This document shows, in pieces, positions 16,954 to 25,653 of a stretch of 34,723 nucleotides of DNA. The notes below the pieces were generated by a model. The model saw only the letters and a list, made by a program, of their open reading frames with translations, was not told the DNA's origin and ran no database searches. Position 1 is the stretch's first letter. Each line of letters starts with the position of its first letter. Both the position numbers and the translations under genes were made by a program. Source of the DNA: a bacterium (GTDB lineage Bacteria; Electryoneota; RPQS01); NCBI GenBank assembly GCA_020846695.1, contig JADLDM010000198.1, forward strand, positions 1 through 34,723, in the 5' to 3' direction.

Positions 16954-18423
16954 TTGCCGGATTCGTCGCGCACATCGGCCTGGTTGCCGCTGGTTTTGTT
17001 GGTTGGGCTTGGCTTGCGGCTCTATGATTTGAGCGGCGAGAGCCTTTGGCTGGACGAGATCGTTACGGGCAACCGCGTGCATGAATCGCTGCGCAATATC
17101 CTGTTTGGTTGGGATTCCGAGACTCAGGGGCCGATCTACTATCTGTGGGTGAAGTTTTGGGGGCTTGCTTTCGGCACGAGTGAGTTCAGTTTGCGCTTGT
17201 GGTCGGTGATCTTCGGCACGCTGACGATTGCGGCAATTTATCGTTTGGGCAAGCAGCTTTTCAGCAACGCGGCCGCGCTCTTGGCGGCTCTGTTTCTCGC
17301 GGTGCATCCCTATGCGATTCACTATTCACAAGAGGCGCGTCCTTACGCGCTTTTTCTGCTCTTCAGCGTCTTATCATACTCGCTTCTGATTTCGCTCTTG
17401 CGTCAGCATCGCTGGTCGGTTGCGTGGGGATTCATTTTCTCGGCGGCGGGAGCGTTTTATACTCATGTCTTCGGGGCGTTTCTGATTCTAAGTCACGTCT
17501 TGATCTATTATTTGTTTCGCACGAGCGCGAAGTATCGCGGCGCAGGCAGGTATCCGAGGCCGTATTTCTGGACTGCGGTAATTCTTGCGCTGATCTGTCT
17601 TCCGGAGTTTGCTCAGGACGCGTTGGCGGGGTGGGAGAAGATTGGCGGAGGCGGATCGGCAACATGGATTCCCGTGCCGACCTTTCTCGCGCTGATCAAG
17701 CTTCCCCTAAGTTACTTTCTGAATCCGTGGGCGGGACTTGCGATTGTTCCGATTGTAGGCGTGCTCGCTTTGGTGAGGGGTTTGAGTGAGCCCCGCGTGC
17801 GACTGGGGATTTGGTTTCTCGGCATTATCGCGCTCTGCTTCTGGGTTCTGCCGTGGATTGTGTCGTTGACGGTAACGCCGCTTTTTGTCTTACGTTATAC
17901 GATGCCCGGTTTGTTGGTGGTGGTCTTCCTGATGGCGATTGCGGCCGCGAGTTTGCAGGCGATGCCGCGACAGATATTGGTGATCTTTCTGTTAGGCGCG
18001 ACCTGCTGGCCGTTGTGGGATTATTACACAAAGGTGGATAAGGATCCGTGGCGGCAGACGGCAGAGTACATTGCTCCTCGTTGGCAGGAAGGCGACGTGC
18101 TGATCGCGATGCCGCAATTTACTCATTCCTCTGCGGTCTGGTATTTCCCGGCTGACGTGAAAGCATCCGCACCGCATGTGCGCAGCGAGGCGGACTTGCA
18201 GTATGCGCTGGCGCGCGCGGAACGATTGTGGGTTGTGCAGTCCTACGAGATTAAGGGCGAAGTAAGGCGGAGAATTGCCGACGCCGCAGGCAGTTGGGGC
18301 AAAGAGGTGCAATCTTCGGATGTTCTGAGCCCACAACAGGTGAATCCCTATGCGACATGGATTGCGCCGATTCATGTCTCGCTGCGCGAGCGGGTCTCTT
18401 CAGATACAACACTTATTCAATGA
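16954..18423 (+). CDS. GT39/ArnT-like polytopic membrane glycosyltransferase (GT-C type)
   Basis: TTG start; GLRLYDLSGESLWLDEIVT, QGPIYYLWVKFWG, SEFSLRLWSVIFG, HYSQEARPYALFLLFS; multiple hydrophobic helices. Confidence 0.85.
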   Translation: MPDSSRTSAWLPLVLLVGLGLRLYDLSGESLWLDEIVTGNRVHESLRNILFGWDSETQGPIYYLWVKFWGLAFGTSEFSLRLWSVIFGTLTIAAIYRLGKQLFSNAAALLAALFLAVHPYAIHYSQEARPYALFLLFSVLSYSLLISLLRQHRWSVAWGFIFSAAGAFYTHVFGAFLILSHVLIYYLFRTSAKYRGAGRYPRPYFWTAVILALICLPEFAQDALAGWEKIGGGGSATWIPVPTFLALIKLPLSYFLNPWAGLAIVPIVGVLALVRGLSEPRVRLGIWFLGIIALCFWVLPWIVSLTVTPLFVLRYTMPGLLVVVFLMAIAAASLQAMPRQILVIFLLGATCWPLWDYYTKVDKDPWRQTAEYIAPRWQEGDVLIAMPQFTHSSAVWYFPADVKASAPHVRSEADLQYALARAERLWVVQSYEIKGEVRRRIADAAGSWGKEVQSSDVLSPQQVNPYATWIAPIHVSLRERVSSDTTLIQ

Positions 18424-20150
18424 TCTTTTCGATATTGGTATACGCCGCGTCAGCGGCTCTCGCACTTCTCGCGCTGATCGTCCTGGGTTACAAGCCGCGC
18501 ACTGAGATCAACAAGACGTTTCACGCCTACCGCCGGACCCCTGCCTTAAGGAAGACGGTGACGGCGTGGTTTGTTGTGCTGGCCATGACATTCATCGTTG
18601 TTCAGACGCTGCGGTTGCCGTTTTACAAGTACGTGTTCACCGAGCTGACGAAATCGGCGACTCTGTTGCGGACGGGTTGGGAGCCGGTTCATGCGTTGGG
18701 TATGCTGCTTCTACTGCTTTGTGAACTTCTCGTGCTGATGCACTGGCTGGTGTATGTGTATTATTGCTGGCGCGCGACGCACCGGTATGAATTGCCGAAA
18801 GAATTGCCGCTTGTATCGCAACCGGAAGTGCTTGTTGTGATTGCGTGCTGTGATGAAGACCCGGATGTTCTGGAGCGCAGCGTGAGCAGCGTGATGAAGC
18901 AGGACTATCCGAATTACCGCGCGGTGTTGGTGGAAAATTCGCGTGATGAGCGCAAGAAGCATCAGTGCGCAGCGGTTGCGGAGCGGTTCGGGATGCAGGT
19001 TCTGCATATCGCCAATCGCGGACACAAGGCGGGCGCCTTGAATGACGCGATGCTTCAAATTCGCGGCGACGCGAAATATCTTGCAGTCTTCGACGTGGAT
19101 CACGTGGTGAGTAAAGATGCGCTTTCTCAACTCGTGCCTCATTTGGAGGCAGACGATGAAGTTGCTTTTGTGCAGACTCCGCAGCTTTACGCGAATGCGG
19201 AAGAGACGTGGACGACGCGCGCGGCTGCAATGCAGGAGATGCTCCTGTATGATTCGATCATGGAGGCGAAAGGCTCCTACGAGCGCGCGTTGTGCTGCGG
19301 GAGCAATTTTGTGATGCGGATTGAGGCGCTCGAGAGTGTCGGAGGATGGGACGAGGGGACAGTTTCGGAAGATCTGATGACTTCGTTCTTGATCCACAAG
19401 AAGGGCTGGAAATCACTCTATCATCGAGCGGCATTCGCGGTGGGATTGGGACCGAACACGGTTTACGGATATTGGAAGCAGCAGCGCAGATGGGCGACGG
19501 GGAATACGTCGGTTGCCAAGCGGGTCTTCAAGGAGATGTTTGGCATCGGAGGTGTGCGCGCGCCATTCGCATTGAGCGCGGATTATCTTTGGTCGGCGGG
19601 ATATTAATTTGTCAAGCTCGCATTGGCTTATTTGGCGACGGTGCCGATGCTTCTCTTGCTGTTGGTGAGATTCGCGATTGGCGGGCAGACTTGGTATTTG
19701 CAGGAGACGATGCGGCCTGTGGATTGGGTATATCTCTCGGTGTATCCGCTCTATGTTGCGGTGGCGCTGTTTCCCTATGTTCACATGCGCTTGCGAGGGT
19801 ATTCCTTGAGGAATCTCGTTTTGTTGCAGGGACTCCTCGCGAATACGGTTCCCATCTATGTGATTTCAGTGCTGCGCGGGGTCTTTCAGCAGGTGAAGCT
19901 CTTTGTTGTTGTGCCAAAGAAAGCCGTGCAACTCCATCGTCCATTCTGGCGCACTCCGCAGACCTACATCTTCATCGGGTTGCTCATTGTCGGCGGCCTG
20001 CTTTTTCACATGGTGCGGACAGAGCGCGTTGCGCCGTTTGTCTACATTCTGCTCTTCTGGACATTCTTCTATACTCTATCGTTTGCGCACTTTTTCATTT
20101 TCACAATAGAGAGCAGGCGGGTTGTGGAGGCGGAAGCTCGTGGGAAATGA
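18420..20150 (+). pseudogene. Cellulose-synthase-like family 2 glycosyltransferase, interrupted by in-frame TAA at 19605-19607
   Basis: 18420-19607: VVIACCDEDPDVLERSVSSVMKQDYP, DVDH, SEDLMTS, QQRRW; after TAA the same frame continues FVKLALAYLATVPMLLLLLVRF... to 20148-20150 TGA. Start overlaps upstream stop (ATGA). Confidence 0.8.
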
Positions 20151-20157
20151 AGGACGC

Positions 20158-22053
20158 ATGAAGCTGACTCTCGTTGTTCTGCAAGTTTGTGCATGGGCAG
20201 CAGTCGTGTTGTCCGCGCTCGGTTGGGCGATGCCGGATGCGAGGCTGTGGGCCGTGCATGGCTTCGCCTACTTGCCGCTGCCGCTCTCGATAGTAATGTT
20301 TGCGGGGGCGCTTGTATTTCTAACGCCGCCCGGTGCAAGAATCTTTTCATGGATTTCATCCAAAGAGTATCGCCAAGCATCGCCGTGGGTGTTCGCGCTG
20401 ATAGCTCTTGCGCTGTTTTTGACCTTCAGTGTGAAGGGTGAACTCCTGGGCGACGGCGTGTTATGCACGAGCAGATTATCGCACGTCGGCGAAATGCAAA
20501 CCATCGGCTACAAAGTTACCCCGGGAAGATTTATTTCGCAGAAAGAGCCGGGCGAGTTGATTGCTCATGAAGCGACCTTTCTGATCGTATCGGCCATCTG
20601 GGGTCCCGAACGAGCGATTACGCGCGGCGCCGATGCGCAGAAAGAGCACAATGAACGGCTTGAGAAGTTTCGCGCTCTCGCCGCGACGACCTATCGCGTG
20701 CTCTCCGCTTTGGCCGGCGCGCTGGCGGTGTTTGTGCTGATTCGCTTCGCGAGATCAAGCAGGTTTATTCTTTCGCGCTCGCGATTCTGGCTTGCGCTGT
20801 TGTCAAGCGGCGCGTGGCTGATCTTCTTTGGCTACGTGGAAAACTACTCGTGGGTTTCGCTGTTCATGCTTCTTTGTCTGACGAGCGGCGCGCGCGCGGC
20901 GGAACAGGGAAAGAGTTTTCCGACCTTTGCGGTTTTGTGGTTTGTGCTGGCCGCACTCTTTCACTTCGTGGCGATTGTGCTCTTGCCTGCGGTGATTTAT
21001 CTCACCTGGACGATGAAGACCAAGCGCAATGACAAACCGCCGATTTCACTTTGGAAGTGGATGTTGGGATTTGCGATTCTCGGAGTTGCAGGTTATCTGT
21101 GGGTGAAGGGTTGGAAGGGCTGGATTTCGGTGATGCCGCTGCTTCCGCAATGGAGCAAGGACGGCTACGCATTTTTCACATGGAAGCATTTTGCCGATCT
21201 CGGCAATCTTCTGATCTGGAGCGCGCTGCTTTCGATTCCCCTCTTGACCATCCGAGAGCAAAGTGATAAGAGCGCGGGCAAGTCGTTGGCTTCAAACTTC
21301 CTGCTTCTGGCCTCGCTTTGCGGAGGACTGTTTGCACTGGTCTTCAGCCCTAATTTGGGCATGGCTCGCGATTGGGATATTGTCTCCGTGGCGTTGTGGC
21401 CGCTCGCGCTGTTTGCGGCAATCAAGATCGCTTCGCTTGATTTTTCGCTTGCGCAAGCTCATGCCGCGCTCGGAGCGCTGCTTGCAATTCTTCTTCTAAT
21501 ACTTGTTCCCTCGGTGTTGGTTCAGGCTAATGAGCAGAGCGCGGTGATCAGATTCCGTGATCTCTTGGCGCTCGACCGTTCGCGTTCGGCGTATGGTTGG
21601 GAGAACTTGGCAAGCTACTATCAACGGAAGGAGAATCTTGCGGAGCGCATTACTGCATGGCGCGAGGCGGTGACGGTGGAGCGGAATCCGCGCTATCTGG
21701 TGAATCTCGCGACCGCGCTGAAGCTTGCGGATCGAATTGATGAAGCGGACACAGTGGCGATTGCGGCGGCGGCGAAGAACAAGGAGTTTGCTCCACAGCT
21801 ATTTTATTTTTCCGCATTGCAGGCCAAGCGCGGCAGACTGGATCGTAGTCGCGCCTTGGTGGATACGGCGGTGGCTTTGAATCCGGAGATTCGCTTGGGC
21901 AAGGAGATGAAACTCTGGGCCGCGCAAGCCTGGGAGGTGGATTCCATTGCGAGAACCGGTGATGTCGCGGCAGCGCGAGAGCGCGGACGATACTACATGC
22001 GTCAGGACTCAACCAATAGTTATTGGCCGGAGTATTTGGCGAAACTGAAGTAG
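20158..22053 (+). CDS. Polytopic membrane protein with C-terminal TPR-like region
   Basis: ~631 aa from ATG 20158; many TM segments, FFGYVENYSWVSLFMLLCL, then helical repeats AYGWENLASYYQRKENLAERITAWREAVTVERNPRYLVNLATALKLADRIDEAD. Confidence 0.82.
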   Translation: MKLTLVVLQVCAWAAVVLSALGWAMPDARLWAVHGFAYLPLPLSIVMFAGALVFLTPPGARIFSWISSKEYRQASPWVFALIALALFLTFSVKGELLGDGVLCTSRLSHVGEMQTIGYKVTPGRFISQKEPGELIAHEATFLIVSAIWGPERAITRGADAQKEHNERLEKFRALAATTYRVLSALAGALAVFVLIRFARSSRFILSRSRFWLALLSSGAWLIFFGYVENYSWVSLFMLLCLTSGARAAEQGKSFPTFAVLWFVLAALFHFVAIVLLPAVIYLTWTMKTKRNDKPPISLWKWMLGFAILGVAGYLWVKGWKGWISVMPLLPQWSKDGYAFFTWKHFADLGNLLIWSALLSIPLLTIREQSDKSAGKSLASNFLLLASLCGGLFALVFSPNLGMARDWDIVSVALWPLALFAAIKIASLDFSLAQAHAALGALLAILLLILVPSVLVQANEQSAVIRFRDLLALDRSRSAYGWENLASYYQRKENLAERITAWREAVTVERNPRYLVNLATALKLADRIDEADTVAIAAAAKNKEFAPQLFYFSALQAKRGRLDRSRALVDTAVALNPEIRLGKEMKLWAAQAWEVDSIARTGDVAAARERGRYYMRQDSTNSYWPEYLAKLK

Positions 22054-22077
22054 TCTGGTACTTTGCGTGAATGAAAA

Positions 22078-22106
22078 AGCCCCCGGCGATTGCCGAGGGC
22101 TTTTTT
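22078..22106. terminator. Intrinsic terminator between convergent genes
   Basis: AAAAAGCCCCCGGC-GATT-GCCGAGGGCTTTTTT; 10-bp stem with one mismatch, A-tract and T-tract. Confidence 0.85.
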
Positions 22107-22124
22107 GATAAGGAAAAGATCGTC

Positions 22125-23336
22125 TTACTTCAGGAGCATCATCTTGCGGACGGAAGCGAATGTTCCGGCCTTGAGTTCATAGAAGTAAACACCGGCGGAG
22201 AGATTCGCAGCGTCGAACTCGACGGAGTGTGATCCTGCGGACATCGAGCCCTTGATCAACGAGGAGACCTCGCGGCCCGTGACGTCGAACACGCGCAGGC
22301 TGACATCCGAGGCTTCGCCGAGCGTGAACTCGATGCGCGTCGTGGGATTGAAGGGATTCGGGTAGTTCTGATTCAGCGCAAATTCCGTGGGAGTAACGCT
22401 GTTGATTCCGGCGGTGACGGTAATGCTGTTGCCGAGGGCGTTGCGTGAGCCATCCATTTCCACTTCGACCAAGCGATAGACGTAGGTGCGGCCCACTTCA
22501 ACCGAGCGATCCACGAAGTTGTAGGTGTGTCCATTGGGATTGTCGCCCAGACCATTGACACGACCGCGCAACTCCCAGAGCACACCATTCGCGGATTCGA
22601 TATCGTAGGATGCAACGCTGCTTTCGGCTGCGGTTCTCCACGTCAGCGCGACGCCGTCTTCACGTGCTACCCCGCTGAAGGAGAGCAGTTCAACCGCGAG
22701 CTGAATATCGCAATCAGAGCCGACAAGATAGCCGTCATCCGAATTGCCGTTGTCGAAGTTGTTATTGATGAAATCAACAATACTGTTGAGATCGGATATC
22801 GTCGTTCCGAAGGGAAGGCCGCTCAAATCCCCGCCGAGCACATCGTTCGCGAGATCGAGAATTTGCTGAACCGTCAATCCGGAAAACGGATAGGACGGAT
22901 GATGAAACGCGCTCTGGTAGTAAAGACTCGCGAGATCACAGAATCCGGTCACTCCATAGTTTGAGAATCCGACGGAGATTGCGAGCGCGGTAACCTGACC
23001 GGCAAACACGCCATTGGGAATGGTCGTGGGATCGGTGTAGTCTTGCGGAAGAGAAGACGGAGTCTCACCGACGGGCAAGAAGACACGGACGGCATTCGAG
23101 TTCGAGAAGAAAATTGAGTATCCATTGGCGCCCGGGATGCCGATTTCAAGCCCGCTCGGAAAGGCCGATGCGAAATACTGATCGCGAAGGCAGCCGGGAT
23201 TATTCCCGTTGCAGTTGGCGCCCCAACCGCCTTGGGTTTGCGTGCGGCAGCCTTCCGGAACGCAGGGGTTCGGCTGGGCGAAAGCAGAGGAAGTAACGAC
23301 AAGCAATACGGTCAAAATCAGCACAGACCTCTTCAT
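22125..23336 (-). CDS. Secreted protein with T9SS type A sorting domain
   Basis: ATG at 23336: MKRSVLILTVLLVVTSSAFAQ; C-terminus NQNYPNPFNPTTRIEFTLGEASDVSLRVFDVTGREV...GVYFYELKAGTFASVRKMMLLK. Confidence 0.9.
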   Translation of the reverse strand: MKRSVLILTVLLVVTSSAFAQPNPCVPEGCRTQTQGGWGANCNGNNPGCLRDQYFASAFPSGLEIGIPGANGYSIFFSNSNAVRVFLPVGETPSSLPQDYTDPTTIPNGVFAGQVTALAISVGFSNYGVTGFCDLASLYYQSAFHHPSYPFSGLTVQQILDLANDVLGGDLSGLPFGTTISDLNSIVDFINNNFDNGNSDDGYLVGSDCDIQLAVELLSFSGVAREDGVALTWRTAAESSVASYDIESANGVLWELRGRVNGLGDNPNGHTYNFVDRSVEVGRTYVYRLVEVEMDGSRNALGNSITVTAGINSVTPTEFALNQNYPNPFNPTTRIEFTLGEASDVSLRVFDVTGREVSSLIKGSMSAGSHSVEFDAANLSAGVYFYELKAGTFASVRKMMLLK

Positions 23337-23625
23337 CGAGTATCTCCATAAAATTAATGAGCTAAGCAAAGAAGGCGGAATTCGCCCGCATTTCGTTCAT
23401 AATATATACTAAACATAGTCAGAAGTCCAGAGCGTTATGGGTCGTTAGCATACTTGATAAATTTAATCATATTTTAACATTATTATAATAAATCATATAG
23501 AAGATCTGGAATGGAATTCAGCAAGGTAAATAGAAATCTACACATAACGAGTGTGGTGTGGTTTCACTTTCCCGTGAATGACACCAGACCCAACCGTGCA
23601 ATTGACGATTGAGAGAGGCATACTC

Positions 23626-23741
23626 ACAAAGAAAAGCCTCCGCGCTTGCGCATGGAGGCTTTCGTGTGTTGCATCCGGTCGGGAGAAACCGGATGACAGG
23701 GAGGTCGGGAAATTGTTGCCGAACGGCAACCTTCAAATATA
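23626..23741 (-). ncRNA. Putative small structured RNA (speculative)
   Basis: Minus strand: TATATTTG box (23741-23734), then GTTGCCGTTCGGCAAC (23730-23715), CATCCGGT...ACCGGATG (23695-23672), then terminator-like AAAGCCTCC...GGAGGCTTTTCTTT (23662-23629). Confidence 0.3.
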
Positions 23742-23862
23742 CGCTCGTCTCGGACAGTGCGCAAGGAACGACGCACGCCATCCGGGGGAGGGTTCGTAAT
23801 ATAGGTTGTTATTTCACGAAATTTGGAGAATCCCGCGCGGGATTTGAGAGGCACAAGAAGCA

Positions 23863-23886
23863 GCGGCGACCCACAGGGGTCGCCGC
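23863..23886 (-). terminator. Hairpin downstream of the 23911-25590 CDS (possible terminator)
   Basis: GCGGCGACCC-4 nt-GGGTCGCCGC, 10-bp perfect stem; weak T-run. Confidence 0.45.
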
Positions 23887-23910
23887 GATAGTTTCAGAAG
23901 TGCAGACGTA

Positions 23911-25590
23911 CTATTTCATCAGGACGAGCTTCTGCGTGGAGACATTGGCTCCGGCGCGAAGCTGAGCGAAGTAGAGACCTGAAGGCAGTTCAGTCGCATT
24001 GAAGCTGATGCTGTGCGATCCGGCAGTCATCGGGCCATTCACGAGCGTGGCCACTTCCTGTCCGAGCGAGTTGAACACGACGAGCGAGACATTGCTGTTG
24101 TTCGCGAGGTCAAAGCGCAGCGAAGTCGCCGGGTTGAAAGGATTGGGGAATGCGCCATGGAAAGCAAACGACGACGGCAAACCAATCGGCGCGTCGTCGG
24201 CATCGGTTCCTTCAAAGGTGACATGCACGGTAAATTCATCAATGGTTCCAACGTCCGCCGCCTCAGTGTCTTCCACACGAAGCGTCCACGTTCCGTCCGC
24301 GTTGAATCCGTCGAGCGCTTCAAGGTCTTCGGCCGGTTGCCACGACCCAGTGTAAGGAGCGCCACCGGCCGCGTATCCAAACGGAGTCGCTGCTTCATCA
24401 TCAAATCGGCAATTCACCATGTTCGCTCCTGCGGGCACTCCGGTAGGATCCGGCGCCAGCATGACGGTATCCGCCCACGGGGTGATAATCCAAATCACGC
24501 AGTCGGAAACATAGGTGTGCGTGATGTTCACGGTGACATCAATATCCGTGATCAAATGATCATCGGGGATGTTGAGCGTCATGTTTGCGAAGGCTTGATC
24601 TGGAATGTTCACCGGATTCGCGGTTGAAGTATAGCTCTGTTCGCTGAGATTAAGGAAGAGCAATTGCGCGTTAACGACCACGTCTTCTCCGTCGCCGACG
24701 ACCACATTCTCAATGGTCTCGGGTTCGTAGCCGTTCTTCGAGAAATTCAGTGTATAGGTCCCGGCAAAGACGTTAGAGAATTCGTAGTCACCATTCGCGT
24801 CGGTCGTCGTTCTTGCTCCACCTTCGATTTCGACGTTTGCTCCGGAAATCGGCGTACCTGACAGCAATTCGGTCACGGTTCCGCTAATGGTTCCGGGCGT
24901 TCCGGTGAAGTATTCAATCAGAACGTCGTCGAGTTTCAGAATGAACTCATCTACCGAGGTGTAATGGAATGCGACATAGAACGGCGCACCGGAAAACTCG
25001 GAGAGATTATCAGTGTATTGAGTGTAAGCGGAAGGCACATCTACATGCGTGGAAACCAAATTTGTGAAGTCAGCCGGGGCATTTCCTGTGGTCGAGACCC
25101 GTACCTCAAAAGTCTCAAGATAGGCAGGATCTTGCGATGCGGCCCAGTAGGAAAGCTCAATTGTCCCTGTGAGGTTTTGCTGAGGGAGAATCAACCAATC
25201 GTTATTCGCGACCGGCGGGCTGTTGTAAGCATTGGCAACGAACTTGGTGCCGGAGTGCGCCGGAATGCCGGAGAAGACAATCCAACGCGAGAATCCGCCG
25301 AATCCAGTGACGATGCAGGTTCCATTGTCTTGGTCCACCTGCGTCCAGCCCGTCGGCAGCTGACCATTGGAGTAAGCTTCAAAATCCTCGGAAAGCGCTA
25401 TCTCGTCGAGATTGTTGTTCTGGCGAACATACGTTCCTTCACCGGACGTCATCGCTTCGAGCTTTGCCGGGTTCGTGATTGACCCGTCTTTGGCAACCAG
25501 AGACGCGAGCGGTCCTTTGCCGGACGCGAGCGCGGCTCCCGCGATCAGCAAACTTAACAGAAGTGCAAACAGTTTAACATTACGAAACAT
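23911..25590 (-). CDS. Secreted multidomain protein: choice-of-anchor J-like + CarboxypepD_reg-like + proprotein convertase P-domain-like + T9SS tail
   Basis: DFEAYSNGQLPTGWTQVDQDNG...; GTISGTVTELLSGTPISGANVEIEGGARTTTDANGDYEFSNVFAGTYTL; IPDDHLITDIDVTVNITHTYVSDCVIWIITP...GTWTLRVEDTEAADVGTI; FPNPFNPATSLRF...QKLVLMK. Confidence 0.88.
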   Translation of the reverse strand: MFRNVKLFALLLSLLIAGAALASGKGPLASLVAKDGSITNPAKLEAMTSGEGTYVRQNNNLDEIALSEDFEAYSNGQLPTGWTQVDQDNGTCIVTGFGGFSRWIVFSGIPAHSGTKFVANAYNSPPVANNDWLILPQQNLTGTIELSYWAASQDPAYLETFEVRVSTTGNAPADFTNLVSTHVDVPSAYTQYTDNLSEFSGAPFYVAFHYTSVDEFILKLDDVLIEYFTGTPGTISGTVTELLSGTPISGANVEIEGGARTTTDANGDYEFSNVFAGTYTLNFSKNGYEPETIENVVVGDGEDVVVNAQLLFLNLSEQSYTSTANPVNIPDQAFANMTLNIPDDHLITDIDVTVNITHTYVSDCVIWIITPWADTVMLAPDPTGVPAGANMVNCRFDDEAATPFGYAAGGAPYTGSWQPAEDLEALDGFNADGTWTLRVEDTEAADVGTIDEFTVHVTFEGTDADDAPIGLPSSFAFHGAFPNPFNPATSLRFDLANNSNVSLVVFNSLGQEVATLVNGPMTAGSHSISFNATELPSGLYFAQLRAGANVSTQKLVLMK

Positions 25591-25653
25591 TGTGTCTCCT
25601 TACATGGAATTGAAGTGAACCGGGAGGCCCACAGAAAAAATTGAAAAGGAAGG

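Noticed and set aside
19605-19607. Genome-wide stop-codon recoding of TAA
   Set aside because: TAA terminates other intact genes in the window, so recoding does not explain the single internal TAA.
19346-20161. 271-aa plus-strand ORF overlapping the GT2 gene
   Set aside because: Alternate frame of the glycosyltransferase; its Cys/Arg-rich translation has no recognisable domain.
23629-23665. c-di-GMP (GEMM) riboswitch suggested by AAAGCCTCC
   Set aside because: Only this short string matches; the flanking consensus is absent and the segment folds as a simple terminator-like hairpin.
23609-23965. 118-aa plus-strand ORF in the intergenic gap
   Set aside because: Runs through hairpins and into the antisense of the next CDS; no coding signature.
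24013-24627. 204-aa and neighbouring plus-strand ORFs
   Set aside because: Antisense to the well-supported T9SS/P-domain gene at 23911-25590.
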